From positions 150,449,858 through 150,513,857 of the forward strand of contig CM039182.1 of NCBI GenBank assembly GCA_008360975.2: a DNA stretch of 64,000 bases, written 5' to 3'. The stretch is from Lichenostomus cassidix. Its lineage: Eukaryota; Chordata; Aves; Passeriformes; Meliphagidae. Position numbers and translations under genes: made by a program. Positions within the stretch are counted from its first letter, which is position 1, and each line of letters opens with the position of its first letter. A model generated the notes under the pieces. That model ran no database searches. It saw nothing but the letters and a program-made list of their open reading frames with translations, and was not told where the DNA came from. This document shows, piece after piece, positions 32,925 to 44,364 of the stretch.

Positions 32925-33790
32925 CCTTCTTGGCAGCCATGGATCTCTGCAATAAGGGCCGGCAGGGCAGCCATAAATCCCACTAAAGGTAAAAGTGATT
33001 GATTTTAGAAGACACTGTTTAAGAATTTGTTTTTCTAATGGATCCTAAAGTCCTGTCATCAATTTTGCCAAGCTCAGCGGTGCCAGGAGGTTGCTGCATC
33101 CCGGACAGGGAGGAGGAGGGGGTTGGAGAAAAGAAGGAAAGATGGAGTGGGTAAAAAAAGGGATGGAGGAGGAGGAGGGGGGCTGCAAAAAAGGAGTTCA
33201 TCATCAGTCCCTTTCCAGCTGCAATATCCTAAAATGTGGATTACACCCGACAATAAATACTAATCCATTAGCTGCTCTGTCACACGCTCCTGGCTGGAAT
33301 GCTGCTTCCACGAGAATCTATTTGAATATCAATGTGGCTCCACGTAAAACTGCTTCCCTTGGAGTTGGAGATGAAGGGCAGGCGTGGAGGGCCTGTGCTT
33401 CAGGGATAGGGCACCGTATCCGGGGTGGAATCAGGAGGTAATTATTGAAATCCTTCCTCATTCCCAAAGCTTCCTCAGAGCTGACCAAAAAGCTAAAAAA
33501 AAAAAAATCAGGAAAAAAAAAAAATAGGAGCAAATCAGGCAGTGTCACCTCGGTTTTTAATGGGACATTAAAATAAAGTTCTCTGTTATTTTTAATTCCA
33601 TCTGAGGATTGCATTGATTTGCTTCCTCCCCAGATTTAGGAAAGGCAAACAGAGCCAAGCAATGCTTCCCAGGGAGTTGCACTGGGGGAAAGGAATTGCT
33701 CTCAATAAATAAGATTCTCCCCCTGGTTGTGGAAGAGCCTGGAAACTTCTCAATAAAATTCCTGTAATCCCAATCCCATCCCTTCCCGCT
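32925..33790. promoter_or_regulatory. cluster of candidate conserved non-coding islands
   Basis: Sub-blocks: 32930-33100 (CAATAAGGGCCGGCAGGGC, AGTGATTGATTTTAGAAG, TCTAATGGATCC, GTCATCAATTTTGCC); 33190-33450 (ACACCCGACAATAAATACTA, ATCCATTAGCTGC, GGCACCGTATCCGGGG, GTAATTATTGAAATCC); 33530-33640 (CACCTCGGTTTTTAATGGG, CATTAAAATAAAG, GTTATTTTTAATTCC). A runs lie at about 33495-33526. The purine-rich 33105-33190 stretch is simple sequence within the cluster. Confidence 0.4.
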
Positions 33791-34006
33791 GCTCCTTACA
33801 GGGATTGGTTTGGTTCTGTGGGATCTGAAATAGAGACAAACAAAAGTGACAAAATCCCAGAATCTGAAGGACAATTGTCCTTGTTTATAAGGGCATGGAG
33901 ACCTACTCTGCCTGAGCTGCTGCAAGAATCTGTGAATCCATTGGGAATTATTTCTAAAATTGGGAATTTTTGGTCACAGCCATGAGTCGTTATCTCTATA
34001 TTTTGT

Positions 34007-34560
34007 AGAATCATAGAACCATGGAATGGTTTGGGTTGGAAGAGACCTTCAAGATCATCTCAATCCAACCCCTGCCATGGACAGAGACAACTTCCACCAT
34101 CCCAGGTTGCTCCAAGCCCCATCCAGCCTGGCCATGGACACTTCCAGGGATGGGGCAGCTTCTCTGGGCAACCTGTGCCAGGGTCTCAGCACCTTCCCAG
34201 GGAAGAATTTCTTCCCAATATCCCATCTATCCCTGCCCTCTGGCAGATTGAAGCCATTCCCAGTGTCCTGTCACTCCATCCCTTGTCCAAAGTCTCTCTC
34301 CATCCATCTTGCAGGATTTTTCAGGCACTGGAAGATCACAGTGAGGTCACTCCAAGGCTTCTCTTCTCCAGGTTGAACATTCCCAGTTCTCCCAGCCTTT
34401 CCCCATAGCAGATTTTCTCCATCCCTCTGATCACCTTGGTGACTCCTCTGGATTGGCTCCAACAGCTCCATGTCCTTCCTGGGTTGGGACCCCAGAGGTG
34501 GATGCAGCATTCCAGGTGGGATCACACCAGAGAGGATTGGAGGGACAGAATCAGCTCATC
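34007..34560 (-). mobile_element. CR1 fragment, the longest minus-strand 3' copy
   Basis: It starts AGAATCATAGAACCATGG, then AATGGTTTGGGTTGGAAGAG, and runs through all the usual internal blocks (CAGGTTGCTCCAAGCCCC, CAGGGAAGAATTTCTTCCC, CTGGAAGATCACAGTGAGG, CTTCTCTTCTCCAGGTTGAA, CATTCCAGGTGGGATCACAC). It reaches further 5' than its neighbours, to about 34560. Reading frames are broken. Confidence 0.9.
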
Positions 34561-34760
34561 CTCATCTGCACTGAAGAAAAAATGGGTGGGAAAAGCTGAG
34601 GATTTTCCATGGTTGATAAAAACCAAGTGGGGTCTCTTCCTTCTCCCTATGAGCCAAGATGGATCAGCCTTTCCTGCCTCAGGAAGCCTCAATGACTTAT
34701 GGAGAAAGTCATTTTATGGAGAAAAGCTTGGACTTATTTGTCCCAGGAAGGTTTTGGCAA

Positions 34761-34892
34761 ACCCCTGGAAGTGTTCAAGGCCAGGCTGGATGGGAATTGG
34801 AGAACCTGGGATAGTGGAAGGTGTCCTGCCTGTGGTTGGAACAAGATGATGTTTAAGATCCCTTCCAACCCAAACCATTCCATGATTTTATG
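34761..34892 (+). mobile_element. CR1 3' fragment
   Basis: ACCCCTGGAAGTGTTCAAGG, CCAGGCTGGATGGGAATTGG, GATAGTGGAAGGTGTCCTG and CCTTCCAACCCAAACCATTC then CATGATTTTATGA. Confidence 0.9.
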
Positions 34893-35007
34893 AACACTGA
34901 CTTGGACACATTTTCTTCTTAACTGGTATCAAGATTTCGAGAGGTAATGGGTGAAATCCTCACAGATTTTTCCAGACTGATATTTTTTAATGCATCCCAA
35001 GCCTTTC

Positions 35008-35085
35008 GTGGAATCATGGAATGGTTAAGGTCAGAAACAACCTTAAAGTTCATCTCATTCCAAACCTCCTGCCATGGAGATCAAG
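35008..35085 (-). mobile_element. CR1 3' stub
   Basis: CGTGGAATCATGGAATGG, AACAACCTTAAAGTTCATCT, then CATTCCAAACCTCCTGCCATGG. Only about 80 bases of the extreme 3' end. Confidence 0.8.
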
Positions 35086-35390
35086 TAGTCAGGACCCTCA
35101 GAGCTACATCCATGCTCCTTCTCCTCTCCCTCCTACCTTTTTCCAGCTCCTGCTTTATTCCTGGATTTCTGGGGGAATGTTCCTCAATGTCCAGTTTTAA
35201 GCCCTTCACCACAGGCCTGTACCCCATTCCTAGATGAAGCAAATTTTGGATTTCCAAGGATTTTTGGAGAGCAAAGGCTCAAAAAGTGTGTTGGGAAGTT
35301 GAGGATTTAAGAACTTTGGGATTCAAATGGCAGCTGAGCTCTGGAAAAGCCTGGAGAGGAGGAATATCCACAAAAAGCACAAGAGAATGT
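35086..35390. other. no gene seen; unannotated spacer
   Basis: Nothing recognised. Confidence 0.4.
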
Positions 35391-35495
35391 AAAGACTTTT
35401 AGGGATCTGGACCTTTGTGTTTTCCCATAGGAGATTTAAGGACTTCTAGGGATCTGGGATCTTGTGTTCTCCCAGCAGACAGGAGATTAAATACA
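35391..35495 (+). repeat. two-copy imperfect tandem repeat, unit about 55 bp
   Basis: GACTTTTAGGGATCTGGAC ... TTGTGTTTTCCCATAGGAG is followed by GACTTCTAGGGATCTGGGA ... CTTGTGTTCTCCCAGCAG. A diverged local duplication. Confidence 0.8.
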
Positions 35496-36500
35496 GCACT
35501 TTTTTTTCATGGGAATGTCACAAAATGTATTGGAAAGAAAGGGATTTTAGTGTCTTGAAGAGTTCTGGGGAGTAGCAAAGATACAACAAAACCCAATTCC
35601 CTCCCTGGCAGCACAGAGTGAGGATGCTGCTCCTGGCTCTGAGGATGCTTCCAACTCAGCCCCAGCCCTGCAAGAAATCTCCAGGAGCGACAAGGATCTG
35701 ATTCCTGGGCTCTGCTGCTGCACCAGCTGCTCCCTTTCCCGTGGATCTGATGGAAAAGGAAGGAGAATAGCCAAGCACTCCCCATTCCATCCCTGCCTCC
35801 ATCCCTGCCCTGCTGCCTCCCTCCTCTCCCCGGCCTGGCAGAGGTTCCTTCCCTCTCCACGCCTCATCCATCAAGCCAGATTTGCAGTTTGCCCATCCCC
35901 ACATTCCCGGGGCTGTCAGTGTCCAGGGAAAACAATGATAAATAAACTGGCACTGGAGGAATCCTCTCCCGCTGCTTGATTTATCTTTTATTTGTGTTGC
36001 AATCTCAGCCCCTTCTTCTCTCTCCCCCTGCAGCCCCATCCTTAACTCCTCTCCCTCTGCCTCAGGCTGTTTTCCTACCTGGAGCTCCCAGAGCCAGCAG
36101 GTGGATTTTTCCAGGCTTTTTATCATCCTGGCTGGATTAGGCTCCTGAAAAAAAAAAAATCAGATTTACCCACAAAGCCGTGGTGTGAGGTTAAAGAGGT
36201 GACATTGCAGGACCTGGGACCAGTTTTATGCCCAGCCCTCCTGGTTCCAAAGTGTCTTTCCAAGTGCACAGCAGTGTCCAAGAAAGTTTTTGGAGGAATT
36301 TTGGTGCAGAAAGAGCAAAACTCCACGTGCCACTAGAGAAATTGCCCCATGCCTGCCTGGATCTATATCCAGGAGAGAGATTCCCTAATTCTCACCTGAA
36401 CTAGGAAATTCTGTCACCTTTGACCTCCCACCCTCAATGGTGTGAGAAGATTCCTGGGAAATTTTCTCCTCTCCTTGTTTATTTTTAAATCCTTTATAGG
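35496..36500. other. no gene seen; spacer with a possible small island
   Basis: 35920-36008 has ACAATGATAAATAAACTGGC, CTCCCGCTGCTTGATTTATC and TTTTATTTGTGTTGC, which could be a short conserved element. Overlapping 106-156-codon minus-strand frames at 35507-36126 show no domain. Confidence 0.35.
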
Positions 36501-36723
36501 ATGATGGAATCATAAAAAATGTTGAGGTTGAAGGGACCTTTGAAACTCATCCAGTTCCTTCCACTATTCCAGGATGCTCCAAGCCACATCCAACCTTCCC
36601 TTGGACATTTCCAGGGATGGGGCAGCCACAGCTTCTCTGGGAATTCCATTCCAGGTTGTCACCATCCTCATGGGGAAGAATTCTTTCCCAATATCCCACC
36701 TAACCCTGTCCTCTGGAAATGGG
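36501..36723 (-). mobile_element. CR1 3' fragment
   Basis: ATGATGGAATCATAAAAAATG, GGTTGAAGGGACCTTTGAAA, ACTATTCCAGGATGCTCC, GGGGCAGCCACAGCTTCTCT and GGAAGAATTCTTTCCCAATA. Confidence 0.9.
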
Positions 36724-36754
36724 GTTTTTGAACATTCCCAAGGATTGTGATTCC

Positions 36755-36870
36755 ATCCCTTCCCTGGGCAGCCCATTCCAGGGTTTGATCACTTATCCAG
36801 TAGGAAATCTTTCCCAATATCTGACCTGAACCTCCCCTGGTGCAACTTGAGGTGATTTACCCTTAGCCCA
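36755..36870 (-). mobile_element. second CR1 fragment, different lineage, abutting the previous one
   Basis: CCCTGGGCAGCCCATTCCAG, TAGGAAATCTTTCCCAATAT and TGACCTGAACCTCCCCTGGT then GCAACTTGAGGTGATTT belong to the REVVES-type internal region, not to the 36501 copy. Two truncated CR1s of the same orientation therefore lie about 30 bp apart. Confidence 0.75.
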
Positions 36871-37520
36871 CCACGATTTTCCTGGGAAAAGAGGAATTCC
36901 AGGAGCCATGAATGACTTCGTTACCTGTGCAGGGCAGTTACAGGTGAGATTTCAGCTCCTCTGCCACCACAGCAGGGATCAGAAACCAGCCAGGAAAATC
37001 CTGGGGACAGGTTGGAAGATGGCTCAGGCTGGAATTGCCCTGTTCTGTGCATGGATTTGGCAGCACTGGAATGTGGGATTGGAATGACACCTTTAGGGCT
37101 TCTCGTTTCCATCCTCACAAACTGGGCCCAGGATGAATCCTTTTCTCTCCAGCTGAGGTCTGAGACAGCAGCACCAGAGCTGAGGAGAATTATTCACAAA
37201 ATAATTCCTTTTTAAATTTATTTTTAATTTTTTTTGGTGGGAAGTACATATAATCATGGAAATTCACCTGCGGCCTGTTGAAGTCAATGGGAAATCCTCC
37301 ACTGCTTGTAAGTTTTAAGTTAAAACCTGGAAAAATCCCATCTGTGCTCTCCAAATTCCATCCCTGCACCCGCCTGAGCTAGGAAAAATCCTATTTTCTG
37401 GATTCATCCTCATTTCCAGTTCTACAGAGAATTCACAGAATTCTTCTGGACAGGCCTAGGAATCCTTCAGCCTTAATTAGTCTGCGCTGATGAAGTCCAG
37501 GCTTTGCTGTCAGGTCTATC
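36871..37520. other. no gene seen; spacer, A+T-rich at 37195-37330
   Basis: 37195-37330 holds AATAATTCCTTTTTAAATTT, ATTTTTAATTTTTTTTGG and ACATATAATCATGG, possibly a weak island. Nothing else. Confidence 0.35.
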
Positions 37521-37646
37521 CCCATCCCTGGAAGTGTTCCAAACCAGGCTGGATGAGGCTTGGAGCAACCTGGGATAGTGGGAGGTGTGGAATGAGATGA
37601 TCTTCAAGGTCCTTTCCAACGCAAACCATTCCATGATTCCACGATT
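37521..37646 (+). mobile_element. CR1 3' fragment
   Basis: CCCATCCCTGGAAGTGTTCC, GCTTGGAGCAACCTGGGATA, GATGATCTTCAAGGTCC and AAACCATTCCATGATTCCAC. Confidence 0.9.
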
Positions 37647-38370
37647 TACTTTTTTATCGTCAAAGCAGGGCCGCTTTACGCCAAATATTAAAAACTCCTT
37701 GGCCAATATTCTGTAATTATTTGTCCAACATTCAGGAAACTTTGGTCAGGACTCTCCACAGGGCATCCAGCTGCCGAATTCTGGGCTGGAGCCACCACTG
37801 CTGGGAGCCAGGCTTTGGAATGTTACCTGTGACATGGAATCACATCCAGCTCCAAGCTTCATTTTTCACGGTTTATCTGGGCTAGAAAGGGAATTAAAAC
37901 ATTCCTCCACGAAAACCTTGGCTGTTATTGAGATGTTTCTTCCCAAGGAAGGCACTTCCACAGCACACCAAGCCATAAAAATCTATGGAATGTTTAATCA
38001 AACATTCCCCTCCTTTATTTGCCTCTCGATTGCTGGTTATTACATCATCTCCATCCTTCACTTTTTTTTTTTTTTTTTTAAGTGCCATAAAATTAAGTCT
38101 GGCTCTGGCAGTCTGGGAGTTTATGATTAATCAATTACTTAATCAATTACTTAGAGGAGTTATCTATTAAAAATCCAAACGTGACGCTCGCTGCACTTCC
38201 AATAAAGCCTCATCCAGGCAGAGATTCCTGGTCTAATCCTTTCCTCCTTATTCCCTGTAATTGTGTTCAGAGGATCACAGGAGTCATTAAATAAACAGGG
38301 TGTGCTCTTTAACGAGGAAAATTGTTTAATTAATGATAGATGGGGCTGGAACAGATTAATTGAGGAGCTC
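37647..38370. promoter_or_regulatory. candidate conserved non-coding island cluster
   Basis: 37647-37740: TTTTTTATCGTCAAAGC, GGCCGCTTTACGCCAAATAT, CAATATTCTGTAATTATTTG. 37845-38370: TTTTTCACGGTTTATCTGG, CCATAAAAATCTATGG, GTTTAATCAAACATTCCCC, TCTCGATTGCTGGTTATTAC, a T run near 38063-38079, the perfect 12-mer AATCAATTACTT twice in tandem at 38129-38152, AAACGTGACGCTCGCTGC, GTCATTAAATAAACAGGG, TTTAACGAGGAAAATTG, TTTAATTAATGATAGATGGG and ACAGATTAATTGAGGAGC. One of the longest such stretches. Confidence 0.5.
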
Positions 38371-38400
38371 TTTTCACCAGCTTTCCTCAGCCTGGTTCAC

Positions 38401-38512
38401 ATCTTGCCTGGAAAATCAAGGCTGGGTTGGATGGGGCTTGGGGCAACCTGGAAGGGGATGGAAGAGGATGATTTTTAAGGAGCCAATCCAGATCATTCCA
38501 CAATTCCAGGAT
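38401..38512 (+). mobile_element. CR1 3' fragment, decayed
   Basis: CTTGCCTGGAAAATCAAGGC, GGATGGGGCTTGGGGCAACC, GATGATTTTTAAGGAGCC and CATTCCACAATTCCAGG fit a degraded CR1 end. Confidence 0.7.
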
Positions 38513-38999
38513 GATCTGTGTCTCTGCAGAAGGGATTTGGACCAAAATTAGCAGAGGATGAGGATAAAACTGGAGTCTGGAATTGACATTGTGAGCACAA
38601 GAGCTCAGAACCTCATTTTAGGGGAGGAGTAGTGGTTGTGCTCACCTTCCCAGAAAACAGATCCTTCTTCCTCAGAATCGTGTCCAGGAGGGAATTCCAG
38701 CTGTTCCCACAGCCTGCAAACCTCAGCCCACGGAGTCATCACCTCCAGGATCCCAAGGAGATCTCGTGGTGGGAGTTGTCTGGATGTCATCACATCCCAA
38801 CCCCTGGCAAGAGCCTGCTGTCAGCAGCACAGCAAGGAGCAGACAGGGCCTGGTGCCTTAATTAGCAAAGACAGCCCCAAATTAACGAGAGGGGCTGGAA
38901 TTCCCCCCCCCCACCAGATGTTCCCCCCATTCCCCACATTTTGACAGCACAGCGGGTGGGAAGGGCTGGGGCATCTCCCACATTCCCACTCCCAGCTCA
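38513..38999. other. no gene seen; unannotated spacer
   Basis: Nothing recognised. Confidence 0.4.
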
Positions 39000-39330
39000 C
39001 GCAGAGGAGTTGTCACTTTGCAGAGCTCATTTGGAGACACAGAGCAATTAAAAATCCCCCGGAATTCCTGTCCCCCTCGGAGTCTGACATCTCAGGAGCG
39101 ACAGGGACCACCCTGCAGCTCTGTCCCCAGCTGGAGCAGTGGCTCATCCCTGCCTTGGCCCATCTGCCTCAGTGGGGCTCATTTGTTTGCATTTGCCTGG
39201 TGCCTTGACATGATGAAGTAAAAAAGTTTTAATATTCCAGCTCCATGAATTTTTAATGCCTGGCTCCTGCTCCCGTGTCATTATCTGCCTGCGCTTCAGC
39301 ACTTTCCAGAGCATTTGTTTGGATAATGTT
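39000..39330. promoter_or_regulatory. candidate conserved non-coding island
   Basis: CACGCAGAGGAGTTGTCAC, GAGCAATTAAAAATCCCCCG, AAGTTTTAATATTCCAGC, CATGAATTTTTAATGCCTGG and CGTGTCATTATCTGCCTGCG. Confidence 0.35.
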
Positions 39331-39840
39331 CCCTGGAAGGGAAAAGGGAGTGGGGGGAGGCTGCACCTCTCCCCCCAAAGTGACCATTAAATTCCACACC
39401 TGGTGCTCCCCAGGTGCTGGCGATGCAAATTCCCCTCAGCCACCCTGCTTGGAGCGAAAGGAATGGGAGAAATCCCAGTCTGGAGGTCAGGAATGACATT
39501 CCAAAGAGATTTGGGAAAGGTGGTTTCTGCTTTTTTGCAGGTCTTCCTGAGCATTCCTCACACTCCTCCTGCCCTGTGGCACGGGAAAGGGAGGATGAGG
39601 GTGACCAGGAGGAAAAAAGGGAGGGAAAAGAGGGGTTTGGAGGATTTTAGGATGAGGGGAAAGTGGAACAGCATTAGGAGAAGGCACAGCCAGAGCACAG
39701 CATTGTGTGTATTCCTGCAGTCCCACTGACTGAGCTTGAGGAGTGGGAAAAATGGGATAGACAGGATTGATCACGTGGAGAAATGAATGGATCTGGGCTG
39801 CATCAGGGAGGCAGGAGAGGAATGGGGTGTGTCCAGGAAT
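39331..39840. other. no gene seen; spacer with an octamer
   Basis: ATGCAAAT at 39423-39430. Frames here are non-coding in character. Confidence 0.4.
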
Positions 39841-40062
39841 TCTAAAATATTTTGGGTTGCAAAGGACCTTCCAGATCATAGAATTCCACTTCCCTGTCCC
39901 CCTAGGCAGGGACACCTTCCACTATCCCAGGTTGCTCCAAGCCCCATCCAACCTGGCCTTGGACACTTCCAGGGATTTCCATTCCAGGGCCTCTCCACCC
40001 TCCCAGGGGGGAATTTCTTCCCAGTATCCCATCTAAACTACCCCGTTTCAGTGGGAAGCCAG
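39841..40062 (-). mobile_element. CR1 3' fragment
   Basis: TATTTTGGGTTGCAAAGGAC, CACCTTCCACTATCCCAGG, CTTGGACACTTCCAGGG, TTTCCATTCCAGGGCCTC and CAGTATCCCATCTAAACTACC. The usual CAGCCACAGCTTCTCTGG block is deleted. Confidence 0.9.
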
Positions 40063-40199
40063 GAATAATCTGATTTTTGAGCAGGTTTGTGTTGTAATAT
40101 CAGACTCAGCTTAGACCAAGCCCTGGGCTGATACAACCTAAAACCAGTTCCTGCAGAGACAAGCTCAGGAATGGATAAGGAATGGATGGAGAGAACATT

Positions 40200-40234
40200 G
40201 GATGGATGGATGGATGGATGGATGGATGGATGGA
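40200..40234 (+). repeat. GGAT tetranucleotide microsatellite
   Basis: About nine GGAT units followed by GGAACATGGAT twice. Confidence 0.9.
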
Positions 40235-40497
40235 ACATGGATGGAACATGGACAGGTGGACTGAGGCAGGGAGGATGGATGGGTAGAATTACAGGGAGGT
40301 TCAAGCATTTGGAAATTTAAGATGGAATTTAATTTTGTGATGAGCCTTAAGCCTCATCTTTCCCTTAAACATTTGGGTTGCTTGAAGGTAAACCTCCAAA
40401 AACAACACCTGACCCCAAATCAGGATCCTCCTTCCAGCCATTGGTGGTCACACGAGGTTTCCACTTATTTATCCCTTCAAAATCCCTGTGGGAACTG

Positions 40498-40552
40498 AGG
40501 ATCATGAAGGTTGGAAAAGACTGTGAGGATCATCAAGTCCAAGGTTCAGGAG
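40498..40552 (-). mobile_element. CR1 3' stub
   Basis: AGGATCATGAAGGTTGGAAA, then AGACTGTGAGGATCATCAAG, then TCCAAGG. Only about 55 bases. Confidence 0.65.
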
Positions 40553-41200
40553 ATGTCACCTCAACTCCCTAAATTTTCAGCTGGCAGCTCAGAGCCACAC
40601 TGAGGTAAGAATGAATGGATCTGAAGGAGATCTGGGCAATGGATTTTTGAGGGAAAAGCAGCTCCCACTTCAATCCCAGCTTTAATTCATCTTTCCGACA
40701 CAGTGGCTGAGAAAAGAGTCAAGAAGGTCAAGTTTAAAGTGCTGAAAATAGACCTGAGGCCTTTCCACGTGGATTTTCAGAGCCTCTCTGTGCATCTGGA
40801 GAGTCCAGAATCTCCAGGGTTCATGGTGGGGATGTAAATGGAATCAATCCCATGGTGTGGTTGGAACAGGGAGCAGGGAACTCACCCAGTGCATTTCCTC
40901 CTCAGTTCCAGGCTTGGGAAAGGCCAAGTTGCCTTTCCAAATGTTGGATCTCAGCACCAATCAAACATTAAATGTTTTTTTTTAATGGATTTTAGTGAGC
41001 TGGAGATGAGCTTTTAGAAGGGCTCTGGGTTTTTTGAAAGCAATTCATGGTTGGGCAATGAACTGAGTGTCACAATTCTTGTGGGAATAGGTGGAATCCA
41101 GAGATCATGGGATAATTCTCCCCATCCTTACCTCAAATAAATGAGGTGTGGGCAAGATAAGTGATACACTTGAGGACACATCAGAGAATCTCAAGATCAG
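40553..41200. other. no gene seen; unannotated spacer
   Basis: Nothing recognised. Confidence 0.4.
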
Positions 41201-41605
41201 TGAATTATGGAATGGTTTGGGTTGAAAGGGACCTTAGAGATCATCCAATTCCAACCCTTTTCCATGGGCAGGGACACCTTCCACTGTCCCAGGTTGCTCC
41301 AGGCTCCATCCAACCTGGATTTCAACACTTCCAGGAATGAGGCAGCCACAGCTTCCCTGGGAATTCCATTCCAGACCCTCACCACCCTCCCAGGGAAGAA
41401 TTCCTTCCTGATGTCCCATCTATCCCTGCCCTCTGGAAGTTTGGAACTATTCCCCCTTGTCCTGTCACTCCAGCTGCTCATCCAAAGCTCCTCTCCAGCT
41501 CTCTTGGAGCCCTTTTAGGTACTGCAAAGCCACAATAAGGTCACCCCAAAAACCTGTCTTTTCCAGGCTGAATATTCCCAATTCTCTCAGCCCTTCCTTG
41601 TAGGA
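41201..41605 (-). mobile_element. CR1 fragment with readable C-terminal ORF2 (WDIGKEFFP lineage)
   Basis: The complement reads [20 protein letters not shown], then [20 protein letters not shown], then LDGAWSNLG in one open frame (minus, about 41481-41197). The left end is AATTATGGAATGGTTTGGGT. The right end reaches the CTTTTCCAGGCTGAATATTC block. Confidence 0.95.
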
Positions 41606-42954
41606 CAACAACAGAAAATCCAAGTTTCTGGCCTCCTTCTCTTGTTCAAACATTTGTTCATGGAGTCTCAGAATTAAGGAATTTTTGTTCCAAAATGTGT
41701 TGACACCTTGGACAAGCCAAGCACCATTACTCTGGAGCAGGAAAAACTCTCCAGACTTTTTTACAAACAGCTCAAGCCAACCATTCCTCTGTTTTCCAAC
41801 ACAGCTCTCCCTACACCAACAACAGATTATGTCCTTTAGGAGAGCTCTGGGCTTGGAAAACACAGAAATACCAGGAGCCTTCATCTCCCTGCAGCCCGAG
41901 GGAGCTGCTGTCACTTCCTGGTCCTTGAAAAGCTGGAGACAGCTCCAAATCGGGCTGCCCTTGGCTCTTGAGTGTGTCAGCAGTTCCCTGCTGTCACCAG
42001 CCCTGTCCCATGCAGGGTCTGGTCACACTGGCGGCAAACTGGGAATTACATTTCATCCCTCTCCCTGCTTTATCACGGGGAGATAAGGAAAGCACAGCCT
42101 CCATTAGGGAACATTCTTAAGTTACCCCTGTCTCGGCTCTGGATGTGTAATCCAAGGAAAAGCAGGTGCTGGAGGGGAGAACAGCCAGGTGGCTTCTCTT
42201 TAAAGCCTGGGATGAGCTGAGGATAGAGGAGGGAAAATAAGGGGGGAGTTTTACCTCCAGGAGGGAATTAGCACCCTCAGTGTGCTGTTAAAGGATCCAA
42301 CACAATCCATGGATCCATGGGGAAATCTGTCACAACCTCAGCCCTGATTCCTGTCCCAGGGACAGGAATGAGCTCCCATTCCTGTTCTTACCAACTCCTA
42401 ATCCTGCAGGGAAATAGGGAGGATGCCCTGAAGAGAGGGTTGAGCTGTGTGATCCAGATGAAAGAGGGATTTCTTGTGTTGGAGGAAATATCTTGTCTTT
42501 AGATGTGGTTTGGATTTGCCTGTCCTAATTTTAAGGAACACAAACTGAGCGGTCTGGATTCCTGGGATAGTCAGTGGAATGTGGTCAGGGATCCTCTGAT
42601 CCAAGGAGGCACCAGCTCTGGGATGAGATCATCACATCCTGATGCCCACTGAGAACTCAAACCAAGGAGTTTAATTCATGGATTAGTCCCTCAATCCATG
42701 TTAATGGATTGCTGAGCACCTAAAATTAGGGAATTTTAACTCAACCCCTCAGAAAGAAGGGAAAGTGGTGTCAGATCAGACCTAAGAGTTCCTAGAGGCA
42801 ATTCCCTGCTTTAGCAAGAATTTGGAATTCAAAGCCTGGCATTCATGGATAACTGGGAGATTTAGACACTTCACTGCAAAACCATCCACATATTAGACAG
42901 CTTTTCCCAAGCCTGTTACTTGTCCTTCTTACATCCACAGAACTTCATCCCAGA
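41606..42954. other. no gene seen; unannotated spacer
   Basis: Open frames at 41685-42086 and 41465-41914 partly overlap the CR1 and show no domain. 42660-42745 is A+T-rich with GTTAATGGATTGCTGAGC. Confidence 0.4.
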
Positions 42955-43390
42955 GCTCCGTGAGGAATAAAAAACTCCCAGGAATCTTTCACCTGGGAAT
43001 TCGATCCCTCTGCTCTTCACCTTCGCAATTCCCACTTTATTCAAGCGGTCAAGCCCTCCATAAACACCCTGGGGATGATCCAGTTCCTTTCTTTAACAGA
43101 CAGCCAGCAGCCTGTGATATCCCAGTGAAGACATTTCCCACAAAGGCGCTGCTTCCGCAGCGTTTCCACCCTTCGGATGCTTGGGGAGCTGTCACATCGC
43201 GTCTGGATCCCGGCTGTCCTGATTCAGCTCTTTTCCTCCTTGCCCTTGGAAATCAATCCCTGCAGCCTTCAGTCATTTTGCTCTCAGATGAACTCGCTGC
43301 CTGCCGTCTGACAAAATCTGTCTGGGAAGGAGAAAGCCAGGAATGAGCACAACTTTCCGTGTGCATTAACGTCGGAGTTGCGTTTTCCCT
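42955..43390. promoter_or_regulatory. candidate conserved non-coding island
   Basis: GGGAATTCGATCCCTCTGC, CACCTTCGCAATTCCC, TTATTCAAGCGGTCAAGCC, AAAGGCGCTGCTTCCGCAGC, TCACATCGCGTCTGGATCCC, GAACTCGCTGCCTGCCGTCT and GTGCATTAACGTCGGAGTTG show dense CpG. A 128-codon plus-strand frame (42960-43346) crosses it but has no recognisable domain; CpG retention and frame length make it the region I would check first for a missed exon. Confidence 0.35.
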
Positions 43391-43621
43391 CCGGGATTTT
43401 GGATCTTTTTGCTGTTTGTTGTTCCCAGGAGGCTGTGGGAGGAGGCTCTGCCTTGGGATTGGCAAAAAGAAAGGCAAACAGGGGCTTTTCCCAGATTTTA
43501 AGTCTGTTCTTACACAGTAAGTGTGCCTGGATTGTCCCCTTGTTCCCAAGGCTGGACCAGCACTGAAAAACTCCAGCTGCACTTTTGAAATCCATTCCCA
43601 AAATACCCACAGAATGGGTTT

Positions 43622-43675
43622 GGAATTCCATGATGTTTGAGTTCCCTTCCAAACCAAACCATTCCAGAATTCCAC
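43622..43675 (+). mobile_element. CR1 3' stub
   Basis: GTTCCCTTCCAAACCAAACC then ATTCCAGAATTCCAC. Only the extreme 3' terminus. Confidence 0.55.
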
Positions 43676-43924
43676 AAACTCTGTGGTGACAATGGCTGGT
43701 GTTTAGTCACAATTCCTCATTCCTGGGAAGCATCAGAGAAAGGGCTGATTATCTCAGGTTTTTAGGATGATAGGTAGGATGTGATTGTTTTGTGTGGATC
43801 TGAATTTAGGTTTATCAGGCAAACCCCATAAAAGGCCTCACAGAATTCCAGATGAAGGAATAAATGTAGCCATTCCCTTGTTCCTTGTGGCCACTCCACT
43901 GTAAAAAGCCACTGGGGTTGGTTA

Positions 43925-44316
43925 ATCAACATTTCCCTTTTTTTCCAGTCACCAGGAATTTCACCTCCCTGCTATGACCCTTCAAATATCACACAGAGTG
44001 GCCTGGCAGGAACATCAGACAATTCCTGTAGGATTCTGGGATGAATCCCATCAGGTCCCACAGACTTAAGAACATCCAGGTTCCTCAGGGATTTGTGACC
44101 TGACGTTCTTTTATGGTGCGAAGGATTTTCCTCCTCTCATCCCCACCTCGTTGTCCATCCTCAGGAGAGGTTTGGGAGGAGAAGTTTCCATGAAAACTGT
44201 GGCAAAAAATGTTGATTATTTCCTCCTTCATCCATTGTTACCAGTTTTCCAGACTTGCCTTTCAGGGGGAAACACTTCATTTGACCTTTTCCTGGCTGAT
44301 ATCCCTGCAGAAATCC

Positions 44317-44364
<48 letters not shown>

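Noticed and set aside
42960..43346. 128-codon frame in a CpG-rich stretch as a missed exon
   Set aside because: No recognisable domain or repeated motif, no convincing splice boundary. Kept only as a candidate non-coding island.
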